Under the pieces are notes generated by a model. It ran no database searches and was not told the origin of the DNA. It worked only from the letters and a program-made list of their open reading frames with translations. From positions 124,001-188,000 of the forward strand of contig JBAMJV010011046.1 of assembly GCA_037951105.1 (NCBI GenBank): a stretch of 64,000 nucleotides of DNA, written 5' to 3'. Of this stretch, positions 36,339-47,618 are shown one piece after another; within the stretch, counting starts at the first letter, position 1, and each line of letters opens with the position of its first letter. This DNA is from Echinarachnius parma. Taxonomy: Eukaryota > Echinodermata > Echinoidea > Clypeasteroida > Echinarachniidae. A program made the position numbers and the translations under genes.

Positions 36339-36720
36339 TTAAAGGGATCTACTATTAACATTGATCAAATCCACAAAACTTTAATACCTAGAAATCTATT
36401 GGTTCTCTCAAACCTTGTTGTATTCGTATTACCAAATAGAAGTATGGAACAGGTTTTGTGTTTTTCTAATTTCCCTTTCGTTAGAAAAATATTTACGATT
36501 GAATTTTTTGGATTTTTACCTATCCACTGGATAGTCATGACTGTGTACAAAGTCGGTGCAATGAGATGGCAAATATCACTTGGCATTTTTGCTCATTACT
36601 CGGCTGGACGTGAAATTTTTACATATATACTCTGGGAACATATCAGATCACAAAACGACCCATTATATCAACCATTCTTCACTTTCTGCACATGACAACA
36701 AAGTTACTAGATCCCTTTAA
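36339..36720 (+). mobile_element. Family V TTAA element, full length, 382 bp
   Basis: It runs from TTAAAGGGATCTACTATTAA to GTTACTAGATCCCTTTAA. Interior words AACCTTGTTGTATTCGTATT, TTCCCTTTCGTTA, CCACTGGATAGTCATGACTG and TCAACCATTC are shared with the 41577 and 52234 copies. It has no ORF of its own. Confidence 0.88.
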
Positions 36721-36977
36721 CACCATTGGCATTGCACAATCTAGTAGGGAATAGGTAAATACCATAATACCTGTAGACAACAATGCTGCCCTTGTGTGGC
36801 GTGGACTGTCAGTTCACTCGTAACAAGATTATTCAATTGAAGTTGATTTGACTTTGATATTGCCCTCAATAAATTCTTTAGAAGACCCCACCTCAAGTTT
36901 TAAGTGGGTTATGAGCCTGATTTGTTGTACATATAAACCTTAAAAATGTATTCTTCAGAAATGTTGGGGACCTTACT

Positions 36978-37241
36978 CAAGGGCTCCACACTTACCTTTA
37001 TTGTCAGTAGCCTGGTCGGGCCAGTTAAATAATTTCTTCCCCTTTTCGGGTGGTTTCCCGATCAAACCTGTAATTATAAATGTAGCATGACATGGAAGAA
37101 AATAAGGTTTTTCTAATTTTGTCAATGTCGGGTTGAAAATCTGCTTGCCCAATCGGGCCACCAAAATAAAAATTGTATACATTTTTGCTGGCCCGAAGTG
37201 CAATTTTACTGGCCCCGGGCCAGTGTGAGTGCCGAGCCCTG
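36978..37241. mobile_element. hAT-like element of the GGCCCG family, 264 bp
   Basis: AAGGGCTCCACACTTACC and GTGAGTGCCGAGCCCTG are inverted ends; CCTTACT/CCTTACA flank it (6 of 7 identical). It is shorter than the 26529 copy but shares GCTTGCCC(A/G)ATCGGGCCACC. Confidence 0.82.
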
Positions 37242-37799
37242 CCTTACACAACATATTATGTAGCAAAAATAAGCTACATGTACAGTATATATCACTGACT
37301 TTAGAGAGCACATGCAGCCTGTGCAGGCCCGTTATCACAATAATTTCACTTCATTAAAAATGGCTGACTCAGTTCCTCTTGTTGCTAAGTCTGTCAAGAT
37401 ACAGCAACTGAAACAAAATGGTAAGGTGTCCTTAATGAACCACGGTAGTCTTTAAACCAGAGGAAGTGCGTTCTGTAAAAGACTAAATATGTTTTTTATT
37501 AGATTAATTGACATTTTATTGAAATTAATTCTTTTGTTTTTTATATTGGTATAAAAGTGAAAAATGCAAATTTGAACTATGGTCCATATAACAAAGTATG
37601 AACCATGGGTTGATAATATCAAAAGGTTGGGAGTGTTTATTTTGCATAAATATCCCCCAAATTATAAATGATTAATCTGAAAATTTGGCATCACAAAGGG
37701 AAGACTACAAGATCACAACAAATTTGCTTAAAAATCGACGTATCACCCTTTTCACACTCACCGGACGATATATAGTTATGTAATTTCTTGATATGTTGC

Positions 37800-38900
37800 A
37801 GTTCAGAGGTGAGACTACTGTATGTCGTAAAGCGTTCCAGAACATGCTCTGTATACGTAAAAGACTATGTTCCGGGGCAAGAAGAGAGATGAGAGAGGTT
37901 CGGGGTACCCTCTAACTGATGAATGTCACCGTAAAAAAAAGTTTTTTGGAGGATTTCGACTTCGAGGAGAGACTACTGAATACGCAAATAAAAAAAAAAA
38001 GTTTCAGGACATGTTGGATCAGTTTGATTAAAGGCAAGGGGGACACTCGGGGAGTTCAGAGGGGTGAGGGTTACTCTCTAACCAAGTATCTAACAAGTGC
38101 AGTGCGTTTTTTAAACGCTATTTCCCCAAGGGACGTGTAGTGGGCCGACTCGTACCACTACACTACACGGGTGATAAGTGAACCCCAGCCCTCCGTCTCC
38201 CGGCCCGGCCGACCAAACAAGACCTGACAGACGAGACAGGACATTGTTTAATTGGATTTAATCAATTTCTGATTTGGTCTAGATTTGCGCTCTTGCTCTC
38301 TCTCGATTCCTCCTTAGTTCGTGTTCTCCTCCGTCTTGTGGTATTTTATTGTGCGTGGGCGTTAAAGGTGACAATCTTGTATCCATGTATAGCATTCTGC
38401 AGACGTGTAGCGTCAAGATATGTCGCTGCTATTGGGACGTAGGCTACGAGGTAATTATCTTTTTAACACCTGTTTGATTATATTGAATTGAATTGAATTG
38501 ATTTGATCTAGATTCACTTTTTTTCTTCTCTTCTCCTTCTTTTGCATCTTGTTATTATTTTTTTGTGGTTGAAGGTGAAAAGTTGACTCTATTTATAGCA
38601 TTTTTCAGTAGGTAGGCTACGAGGTAAATATCTTTTTAACACCTGTTTGATTTTAAATAGAATAGAATTGATTTGGTCGACATTAACTTTTTTTTCTTGT
38701 CTTCTCCTTCTTTTGCTTCTTGTATTTTTTTTTCTGGTTAAAGGTGAAAATGTTGACTCGATTTATAGCATTCTGCAGTTGTGTTATTTGTTGTAATTAA
38801 TACTTTCTGTAGTTAAAAGTGAACAATTTCATGGGATGTATCTAAAACATTCTGCAGTTGTGTAGTGTCAGAATATGTCACTATTATAGGGACAAAGGAG
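37800..38900. repeat. Decayed tandem blocks, units about 115-240 bp
   Basis: In 37800-38090, GAGACTACTG, GTTCCAGAACATG/GTTTCAGGACATG, GTTCGGGGTACCCTCTAAC and GGGTTACTCTCTAAC repeat. In 38360-38900, GTAGGCTACGAGGTAA, ATCTTTTTAACACCTGTTTG, TTTATAGCATTCTGCAG and GGTGAAAA recur three times. Confidence 0.7.
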
Positions 38901-39527
38901 TTTTGGTAATTTTCTTTTGGACACTGTTTTTAAATTGTTTTTAATTACTTTCATATTTTGGTAGATATTCTAGGCTGTACACTTCAATATTTCCATTAAA
39001 ATGTCGGAAATACATAATTCAACAAACTGATACCCAGATGTTTCTTGAAGCTCTTTGTCATAACCCAGCAACAAAAAGTTGTTAAGTAAGCAGTTCACTT
39101 TTTCCCCTTTTTTAAAAAATATACAAAAGATGGAATCATCAGTGACCAAAATTTGACTTAACCTCAAACACCTTAGTTTCTTAAAGAGTCACGTGCAGTA
39201 TTTGCTATAGATGTGTTGGTTTTTCTTTCTTCAAGAATTACAAACTGAGATTATTTGAGGTTGACGTGATGATCCCAGCAACAAAGAGCTAAGTGATTCA
39301 ACCCTTTTAACAATCCTGTAGATTGAATAATTGAAGATCAACATTTGATGTTTCCAAACAATCGGAAAGAAAGGGGTTCATCTATAGATAAATACAAGCA
39401 CTATGAAAGTCACACTATATTTGTTTAAGTTGTTGGTTTTTCTCTCTTGAAGAATCGCATGTATGCTTTTTATTTGGCATTGACGTCTGTCCCCATAGCA
39501 AGTCAATTTATTCACAAAGCAGAAAAG
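38901..39527. other. Non-coding stretch, nothing recognised
   Basis: No feature I can support. Confidence 0.4.
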
Positions 39528-40039
39528 TTAAAGTGATCCATTAAAGGGACTTAAACTAGTACTCAATTTGCTGACATGTGCAACAACTGGCAAATTATGG
39601 TTTATCAAATATGTATTCCTCTGATCTGATATGTCCATTTTGAAATGTATGAAAATTCCATGGTAAATGTAAATTAATATCTTATGACCGTGTATATGAG
39701 CGAAAACGCAAAGTGATATTTGCTAACTAATTGCACTGACTTTATTCACAGTTATGATTATCCGCTAGATAATTATATATATAATAACACTTCAATCATA
39801 CTATCTTTGTGCAAGTAACTCAAAATACAAACTTTAATCCTTGCATGCAAATTTATTTTCCCCTTATCTTTGTAAAAACATTGTACCCTATTCAGCTGGC
39901 AGGCTGCTATATGTACTTTGTATTCAATAAGCCATTTTCAATTAAATTCAATGCATACCTTTGATATATAAACGGAAGAGACAATTGGTAATACGAATCA
40001 CTTTAGGGAAAATCCTGCAAAGTTAATGGATCACTTTAA
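39528..40039 (-). mobile_element. TTAA element related to family V, 512 bp
   Basis: TTAAAGTGATCCATTAA at the left pairs with TTAATGGATCACTTTAA at the right. The interior carries family V words in reverse orientation, e.g. GCAAAGTGATATTTGCTAAC and TTGCACTGACTTT. Confidence 0.75.
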
Positions 40040-40837
40040 GATGGGTGTGAGTTTGTGACCATAACAACAGACGTTTTGTTGGCTTGTATGGACGAGTATA
40101 ATCATCGAGATCTGTTTGCCCTTCATTATTAAACCTATTGATAACGGCAATGGATGTACCATTTATCACCTCAATTGGAATTGCAAAATCTGAGTGGTAG
40201 GGGGTTTAAAGGACCTAAAGAATACAACGTACTTTGACACTTATTCCATAGTTGATGATTTGAAAGATAGGTCTGCCGAAAAAAAAATCCATGAAAATAA
40301 AACACAGTAGTGATTTAAGACTAGTTTTCTGATGCCAAATCTCACTTAGCAGCCAGTTTACGCCCCACCCACATTTAGGGTCCGGAATCGGCAGCGTGAT
40401 CGACATGTGATTGACAGTTCATTGGCTTACGTCATGACGCGTCATCTACAGAATTTAGTTCATTAGTCCGTTCTTTAGATGACGTCACATTTTGGCGATT
40501 TAAAAGGGGCGTTCCCAGGACAATTAGATATTTACTAATTACCCCAAAATTGATTGATTTCATGAGAAATGACTGCCAAATTCTTTTTCTTCAGGAAAAA
40601 TTACATATAGATAGCCGAATTGTGAAAATTAGGCCATCTAGACGCTGTAGTTCCTTTAATGATGCTGTGGTCTATGGAAAATTCATGTTATACAAAAAAT
40701 AACGGGTCTTGAATGAGTTAAAAACCTGCCTACGAAAATTAATGCAAATCTAGTCACGTAATTAAAAGTTGTTCTTATACCTATAATATGTTTGGATCAT
40801 TTTCCTTACTTCAGCTATGTACAATGCTGAGTATTCA

Positions 40838-40860
40838 AAAAAAAAAAAAAAAAAAAAAAA
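40838..40860. repeat. A23 homopolymer
   Basis: Uninterrupted A run of about 23 bases before the 40919 element. Confidence 0.9.
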
Positions 40861-40918
40861 TATCAAAATGTTTGATATAATTTGCCAGTACTTAGTTGAT
40901 TATATTTTATCAAAGCCA

Positions 40919-41180
40919 TATGTGACCGGCAATAGCGAAACCCGGCACTTGTCGATAATTCAATGTTTCGAAGAAATTGGCATTTTAAGTTCACACAATG
41001 TGTGCAAAAGACCTATAATTGTAAAATTCAAACAATCATATCTTCGTTAATTATTGACCAATTAGTTAAACAAAGCATCAAATGAAATCTTGTGATGAGG
41101 CCTTTGTAATGGTATGAAAATCAACATTTTTATTTTTTTCACCGACATGTGCCGGGTTTTGCTTATAGCCGGTCACATAT
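40919..41180. mobile_element. 262-bp TA-flanked MITE (TATGTGACCGGC), copy 1
   Basis: TATGTGACCGGCAATAGCGA with AAACCCGGCACTTGTCG pairs with CGACATGTGCCGGGTTTTG and TATAGCCGGTCACATA, about 36 bp of inverted repeat. The TA ends suggest a Tc1/mariner-type insertion. Confidence 0.92.
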
Positions 41181-41576
41181 GATTCCTATTCCATCATACA
41201 GCTTACTAGTCAATGATATTTATTACCCATTGTGATTATTCAATTAAAAATATACTATGCCAGGGGTAATTTGAAGCCTGTTGCGTATCATTGAAAACCC
41301 ATGTGCACAAAAACACGTGCAAAGCAATACACATGGGGAATAAAGTGGAAACTGAAGGTTAGCCCCATTTATTTCCATGGGTACGCAACTAACTTTGTAC
41401 CTAAAACTGGGTGGTTTTTCAATTGATTGATATTGAGAGGGTTAAATGTCCCAAATAGGAAGAACTTGGTCCTGCAGATTCCATGATAACACACAGACCC
41501 GAGACTCGGGAGACTTGTAAGTGGCAAAAACAGCCTTACATCTCCTCACGTTACTTATTTGTTTGCTTAAAGGGAT

Positions 41577-41933
41577 CTTGTAAACTTTGTTGACATGTGC
41601 AAAAAGTGATGAATGGTTGTCACAATGTATATCATATATATGTCCACTGGGTATCGTGTGAAAATTTCAAGTTAAATGGACGAGTAATGAGCAAAAACGC
41701 AAAGTAATGTTCACTAACTCATTGCGCTGACTTTGTACATGGTTACGACTATCCAGTGGATAGTTTAACATTTTAGTCGTAAATATCTATTTAACGAAAG
41801 GGAAATTCGAAAAACCAAAACCTGTCGCATGATTCTATTGATCATACGAATACAACAGGGTATGAGGGAACCGCTAGAATTCCAATTGGATTTTGAGGAT
41901 ATATACATTTGGACAATGTCAGTTACCCTTTAA
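41577..41933 (-). mobile_element. Family V TTAA element, full length, 357 bp
   Basis: TTAAAGGGATCTTGTAAACT begins it; it ends GTCAGTTACCCTTTAA. It is reverse-oriented relative to 36339 and 52234 and shares CTATCCAGTGGATAG and GGTATGAGGGAACCGCTAGA. Confidence 0.88.
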
Positions 41934-42831
41934 ATAGCAGCGAGCAGCCTTCTGAATTTCAGCCGAATCTTGACTTTCAGAGTTCAGACCAAGATTCAAT
42001 TAGGAAGTGGCTGCTGGGTAGTAGTATAGTGTGTGGAAAACAACAAGCTCGTTGCTTGCTGCTACTTCGATTCACCAGCCTCCCCTTAGATCCAGATTAT
42101 ATACTGCCACTGGACTCTGGTCTTAACGACAAGATTATCGTTATAGCGCCTGGACGGACTATGGTCTAGCCCTATCTTTCTTCGAAGTGATATAGATTTC
42201 AGAGACGTAATATATATCTTTATATATCTATTCAAAGTTCATAATGGTATTTGCAGTACCCTGCTGCGTTCCTTGGTATCCGATCAGAGTGATTCTTACG
42301 TCATTGTCTGTAGCTCTTCTCCGTATAATTCATGTGCCTAGTGACTCTTGACTTGTCCATAACATTAATGTTTGATGAGACACTAAGTTATTTATTGCGT
42401 GTGCTTCTTCAAGTCGATTCTAGAGGTACGTATTCCTTAAGAAAGTTTTTGGATTGCTATATTACACATTCTTATTAAAGGTGCACCTGTAAAGTGTCAG
42501 ATATTGCCCAAAATGACACTTCAGACTTCAAAACGGGACCCTGATCAATCTAGCTGTAGATCTCTCCTGCACCAAACTCGGCAGGTTATAATTGTCGCTT
42601 GGTGCAATAATGTAGCCTGATATTTGATTGAAGAGTTGACCACTTCCAAATGTGTAAGGCTAGTTATTATTAACCCATCGAAGACAGCAAGATTTTGGTA
42701 TTTATTATTCATTCTCCATCGACCACAGCTGAATATTTTGGCGACCAGTCCTGAATGTGTGAATTTTAAGTAAGATTGATCATCTGTGTATGTGTTTAGC
42801 AGACCTTTTTCGTGTGTAACATATGTGACCA

Positions 42832-43077
42832 GCAGCTATAGCAAAACCCGGTACTTGTCGGTAATTCATGTTTTGAAAAAATGGGCATTTAAAGTTCACA
42901 CAATGTGTGTAAAAGACTGGTGATTGTAAAATTGAAACAATCATATATCTTCGCCAATTATTGACCAACTAGTTAGAACAAAGCATCATAAGGTTGTGAT
43001 AAAGCCTTTGTATTGATATGAAAATCTACATTTTGTTTTTCTGACAAGTGCAGGGTTTTGCTATAGCCAGTCACATA
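42832..43077. mobile_element. TA-flanked MITE (TATGTGACC), copy 2
   Basis: TATGTGACCAGCAGCTATAG at the left pairs with CTATAGCCAGTCACATA at the right; interior words AGTTCACACAATGTGTG and AAGCATCA match copy 1. Confidence 0.9.
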
Positions 43078-43871
43078 TAGGTAACAGAAGGCTATATCTG
43101 TCAGTTTTGCTGGCATCAAGTTCAAGTTCTCTAACGATGCGGGGGGAAATGTCATGAAAACATGAAAGGGAGAGAGTTGGAAATGTCATTAGTACATTCC
43201 ACCATGTATTTAGCTCACTGTCATATGGATTGTGTGTAAAGTGTGCCAAGATTCCATCTTGTTAACTCAGAGCGTGCCAGCGGTATATCCGTTCTATCAA
43301 TTTACTGTGTGCTTGTATGTAGTACATGAATGTGTTGCCAAATTGTCTGTACCATGAGAGTTTAACAATGTCAGTTTGCAAACCTGGGTCAAGCCTGGGT
43401 GGATTACTGATTTCCTCTTTGCACGTGCATGGTTGTCTGTTGTTGATATGTCGGACCTCTCAAAATAGAAATGTTGATTTCATGTTTTGGATCACTTCGA
43501 CGATTGCATTTAGGTAAATGTGGATTTATCAAGCACGTCATACACGTATGACTAACAAGATATACTTAGTATCTTTATTACAAATGATCAAAATATTCAT
43601 TCAATATTTATATGCTGGAAAAAATCCTTGAGAACTTTTCAGACTTTTTATCTTGTACTTGAAAAAACAAACTATTCCGAGAACTTTCTAGACTTTCGAT
43701 CTTGGAGAACTCTTCTGAGAATTGTCCAGACTTGAAGGTTTTTTGCTTGTATCCAAAGACTGATACCCAGTATTGAAACTTGACTTGTGACCAGTGCATA
43801 ATGGATGTTTGGATTTATATAAATGGCTTAATTCTCTCCTCATTTTGGCTCAGCACAGTGGATTAGGTGCC

Positions 43872-43904
43872 ATGTTTAGACCGAAAAAACGATCCAATGA
43901 AAAG
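43872..43904 (+). CDS. Possible short first coding exon (11 codons)
   Basis: ATG at 43872 opens MFRPKKRSNEK and is followed by a weak potential donor AAG|GTTCCC (GT at 43905) in phase 0, the phase needed to join the exon at 45138. The reading frame itself continues to a stop at 43986 (38 codons). The basic start and fitting phase are suggestive, but the donor lacks the usual GTRAGT and short matches occur by chance. The true 5' end of the distal isoform may instead lie elsewhere upstream. Confidence 0.2.
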
Positions 43905-44583
43905 GTTCCCAGGATCACATTGAATCCCCACCTCCCATGTCTACGGCACTCCGTCACTGTTGCCATGCCAACCAAACTGCATTGCTAATTTTGTAACATA
44001 CACGAACATACAGCAATCAGTATGTACAAGATTACATTGTCGAGGGTTTATCGCTGACATAATGCCAACTTGCCAAGTAACAGAAAGTGACAACACGGTT
44101 ATGCGACCCATCTTGATATTGTATTGTGTTAACCTTTCTCATGCCAGAGTTTTGAACAACATTTCTATCTTGAGACATTTTTTATGTACATAGAATTAGA
44201 AAACCTCCTTGACAGTACATTCATGTTGAGATCTACGCCTCTGACACTGCAGGATTTAAAGTTTGACAGCGTATTAGTCTTTGATTGCTTTTGCCAAACA
44301 TCAGAGATTTGTACATCAACTGGTCATTCATTGTAAGAAAAGGTGTCAAACTGTTTTAATTAACAGGATGACCGCAGCTGTGTCCTAAAAATGCCTTCCT
44401 TTTGAAAGAATATATGTTTGATATCTAAACAGATACTTGGCTCGTCACGTAGACATTGTCTTTGTGAAGTCTCCTGTATCGTTATTTGCTCAGAGCTATG
44501 CCTCATTTGCCTGTGAAATAGGCATTCTTGTTATTGTCCGTCTGTGTTGCTGGTTTACTAATATTTTTAAAACGTTCACTTCA

Positions 44584-44801
44584 AGATTCTGGAATCTCCA
44601 TAGACTTTGTACATAGCCCACCTGGTTCCGTAAGCAACGGGTTAATGTCTTCATCAAGGTATTCAACAGCAAAATATACAACAAAATCATGTATGTACTT
44701 TGGGTGCTTACACAGTTGTTTTTACCCCTTGGCTACGGGAACTGGGTGGGCTATGTACAAAGTCTATGGGGATTTCAGAATCTCGTAGTGAACGGGTTAA
44801 T
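44584..44801. mobile_element. Inverted pair of family III TTAA MITEs
   Basis: The left copy (44584-44644, reverse) ends GCAACGGGTTAA. The right copy (about 44725-44801, forward) holds GCTACGGGAACTGGGTGGGC and ends AACGGGTTAA. Each carries GTACAAAGTCTATGG or its complement. Confidence 0.75.
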
Positions 44802-45137
44802 ATACTCTTTGTGATCCAGTGCACGAATCAGCCATAAAACTGTGTTTCCCTCTCACAGGTTCCGGAGAGGCATTGGGTTCCCAAACAGGATGTTTCTCCT
44901 TGAGATAAAGCAGCTGTGACAACTTTTCTTTGTAGAATGAACAGTGTTTGCATTGGCGTAACATTATTGCTATGGATGTTTTTTCTGCATATTTAATTCT
45001 TGAAAGTCGATTGTGCCGCTTCATGTGTCTTTTATTTGTAGTTTTCATTTCATGAATGAGAAATATCCAATATGTACTTTTTGTGTTTGACAACAGAATT
45101 AAATATTTGTTCTCATTTTTCCTTTTCTTTCCTGCAG

Positions 45138-46952
45138 GCCACAAGTGCACTGGGCAGTCAGGAGCCAAGACTAGATCCTGATGATGAGGATGGCTTTGAT
45201 CATCCAGGGACAGTAGACCCTAGCAGTCAACAGCTCCTGGGCAGCAAGGGTGACGTCCGGCTGGATCGGAAGCGTCCCAAGGGGCGGACCAAACCCCCGT
45301 TCCAGCGTCGTGTGTCTCCGCCTGCAGCATCCTTTAACCCCTGGGTGCTACAGCCTCAGCAACTGAGACAGAGACTTGAGTGTCTTCAGCAGGAACCTGG
45401 TGTACTAGGCAGCAAGGGACAAGGTGGTGTCTCTGGAAGCAAAGGACTATTCTTGCAGAATGGTGGCACCAGACTGACCAGACCTGAGCTCATCATTGTG
45501 GACATCTTTGATGACAGTCACGAAACGTGTCGTGTGGACCCTGTCAAGGAAGCGAGTCAAAAGGGTTCCTGTGGAGATATCAGTCTGGCTGTTTGCCAGA
45601 GGGACTTCAGAAGAGAGCACCGGAAGATGCCTCAGGAAAATACCATGGAGGATCCAGTGAGCATGAACAACTCCAACATGGAAGTGTCTGTGGACAGCCT
45701 TAAAGAACTTGAAGCAGAAGAGGCATCAAAGAACTCAAGAGGCAGTTCGCCAGCATTTGTGCGAAGTGTGTCAAACATTATCTCACATGAGAGAGAGGTA
45801 TTTGTGGACTCTCCTGACGGGGGAGCAACACGGAACGGTGGGAGAAGCCAAAAGCATACAAGGACTACCAACAACAATCGCAGGTCGCTTTCCCCGCAAG
45901 CCAGGGAATTTGCGGCAAAGGTTAACAATAATGGTGCAATAGGGAATCGTAGGTCGCAAAATCTTTCGCCCGATGGAGCCACAGGGGAGCGGACAAATGG
46001 ATATCGAGAGCGAAAGAAGAGCCTTGCCCTTGCCATGAACGAGGGTAGACTAGAAATGAAAGAGGTTCGAATGAGACCCCTTGACATTGAGACAGACTTC
46101 CACCTTATTGTCCAACTGAACCAGCTCAACCAGGAATTAATGGATTTATCTAAATCAGGATCAGGATCATCACCTTCCTCTCCCGGTGTGACATCACCTC
46201 TTGAGCGTAACCATGACAATCACAATGATGCAGGTGAGAGGAGAACATCTGGAGGCTGTCTTTCCCCTGTACCTGAATCAAAACATTCCAATGGTCTTGA
46301 CGCAAACAGTGCAACACCAATTAAAAAAGAGAGAACTCATTTAGATTCAAGGCACAGAAAATTAAACATGGATGGCCCAAGGAGGCATCACTCTGATGAG
46401 CCTTCAAGTCCTGTTTCTCCTACTCCAAACAAGAAACAATCACCAGAGCTTAAGGCTCTGATGGAAACGACCAAGGAGTCTAAATCTAATTCGCCTCGAG
46501 AGATGCTCTCACGGATCAAGTTGCGCCTGAGCAATTCAAAGTTCTCCCGGAACTCCCCCCAGAGGAGCAGTGCAGGTAAAGTGGAGATTGAAATCTTGCG
46601 GCCAAACGTGGAGTCTACGACACCCGAATCTGATGACAGCCCCTTCAGGAGGTCAGCTTCTTTGAAGCATGACTCTGAAGTGAGAAGAACCTGGCCAAAC
46701 ATGGAAGCAAACGCAGAGTCCTCAAACGACAGCTCTGTTAGGAATTCTGTGTCCGGACAGAGTCCCAACTTTCCTAGGAATAATTCAGATGGCCCGTTGG
46801 AACGGCATCGAAAGAAGCCTGCGTTGCCCGATGATAGCGTGCATTACCTGAATGCTCTGGAGCAATCGCAGAATGCACCTGGAAGCAGTACAGACAGCGG
46901 GCTGTGCAAGGACCATAGGTGCTCCAAATCAAGTGCCGACTCCTTGTTAGAG
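45138..46952 (+). CDS. 605-codon internal exon, serine/proline-rich protein of unknown function
   Basis: The exon starts after a strong pyrimidine tract and CAG (AG at 45136-45137) and ends at GAG|GTGCGT (GT at 46953). It is exactly 605 codons, phase 0 at both ends. The ATG at 45072 lies in the upstream intron and is not a credible start. Seen in the product (exon residue numbers): an acidic start DPDDEDG (13-19), a basic stretch RKRPKGR (44-50), a hydrophobic island ELIIVDIFDD (117-126), an arginine-flanked RRSLSP (248-253), a helix-prone FHLIVQLNQLNQELMDL (321-337), a Ser/Gly run (340-350), many S-P and T-P sites, RRSASL (504-509, resembling a basophilic-kinase/14-3-3 site) and SSADSLLE at the end. 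There is no signal peptide, membrane segment or enzyme motif. It looks like a disordered region of a cytoplasmic scaffold or signalling protein; I do not recognise the family. Coding is supported by length and lack of stops, but the protein remains unidentified. Confidence 0.85.
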
Positions 46953-47509
46953 GTGCGTGATTGATTTCTAAATAATTTAAATATAATTATATAGAAGCCA
47001 AAATGAATACAAATGTTATGTCAGGAAATTGGGAAATTTTCATTGGCTATTTACACAACAGAAGATGTTACATATTTGTATCATTACTGTTGTGAGAAAA
47101 GGACAGCCAATCCAAAACATCTTACTAGAAGTTGTCATACACAATCACTGATGTACTGTCCTATTCCTTATAAAGCTGCTCCTCTCATGTCCTTACCTTC
47201 TTGAAATGAGATATGATAATAGGGATAGAACATATTCAAATGTCCTATATATCGAATCATCATTTGACCTTCACTTCCTCTCATAAGACAGACAACCAAT
47301 GCAATGTGGAATATTGGCTAATTGCAGGTCTATTCTGTTGCTAATGTCTTTGTTTTGCATTTTCCAAATGTAAAATGTTTGTGAGTCAAAGCTCTTTCTT
47401 TAGTTTTTATAGATTTACTTAAGTACATTGATTAAATGTATAGTTATGAATAAAACAATTTCACAATCTTTGTCCATTTCTCCACAGGATTTCCACATTA
47501 TAACTCCAG
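46953..47509 (+). other. Intron between coding exons 1 and 2
   Basis: It runs from the GT of GTGCGT to the AG at 47508-47509, or to the alternative AG at 47486-47487. It is AT-rich with no recognised repeat; the small ORFs in it look like chance. Confidence 0.65.
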
Positions 47510-47618
47510 AGTCTTCCCAGACGAACAGCAACCCCTCCTTCCAGACCTATCTCTTCTGACCTCGGTGACTTCAGCTGGGAGAGAGGTCAAGAGGTCACAC
47601 AAGGTCAACTTGGTAGAG
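47510..47618 (+). CDS. Second coding exon (36 codons plus 1 nt), same gene
   Basis: The exon ends at a strong donor, GAG|GTAAGT (GT at 47619). With the acceptor AG at 47508-47509 it enters in phase 0, matching the exit phase of the 605-codon exon, and leaves in phase 1, matching the entry phase of the exon at 54557. The peptide begins SLPRRTATPPSRP and continues SSDLGDFSWERGQEV, like its neighbours polar and rich in Ser, Pro and Arg. A stronger-looking acceptor lies 22 nt upstream (AG at 47486-47487); used from the same phase it reads 23 residues and stops at TGA 47557-47559. The 47510 start is preferred because it alone keeps a continuous frame through the next exon, but both may be used. 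Confidence 0.65.

Noticed and set aside
41909..42169. 86-codon ORF starting at the end of a family V element
   Set aside because: It begins inside a transposable element, has no credible donor, and its latter half is not protein-like.
45632..46219. 195-codon antisense ORF inside the large exon
   Set aside because: It lies opposite a 605-codon exon with proper splice borders; its Ser/Leu/Arg-rich content mirrors the coding strand.
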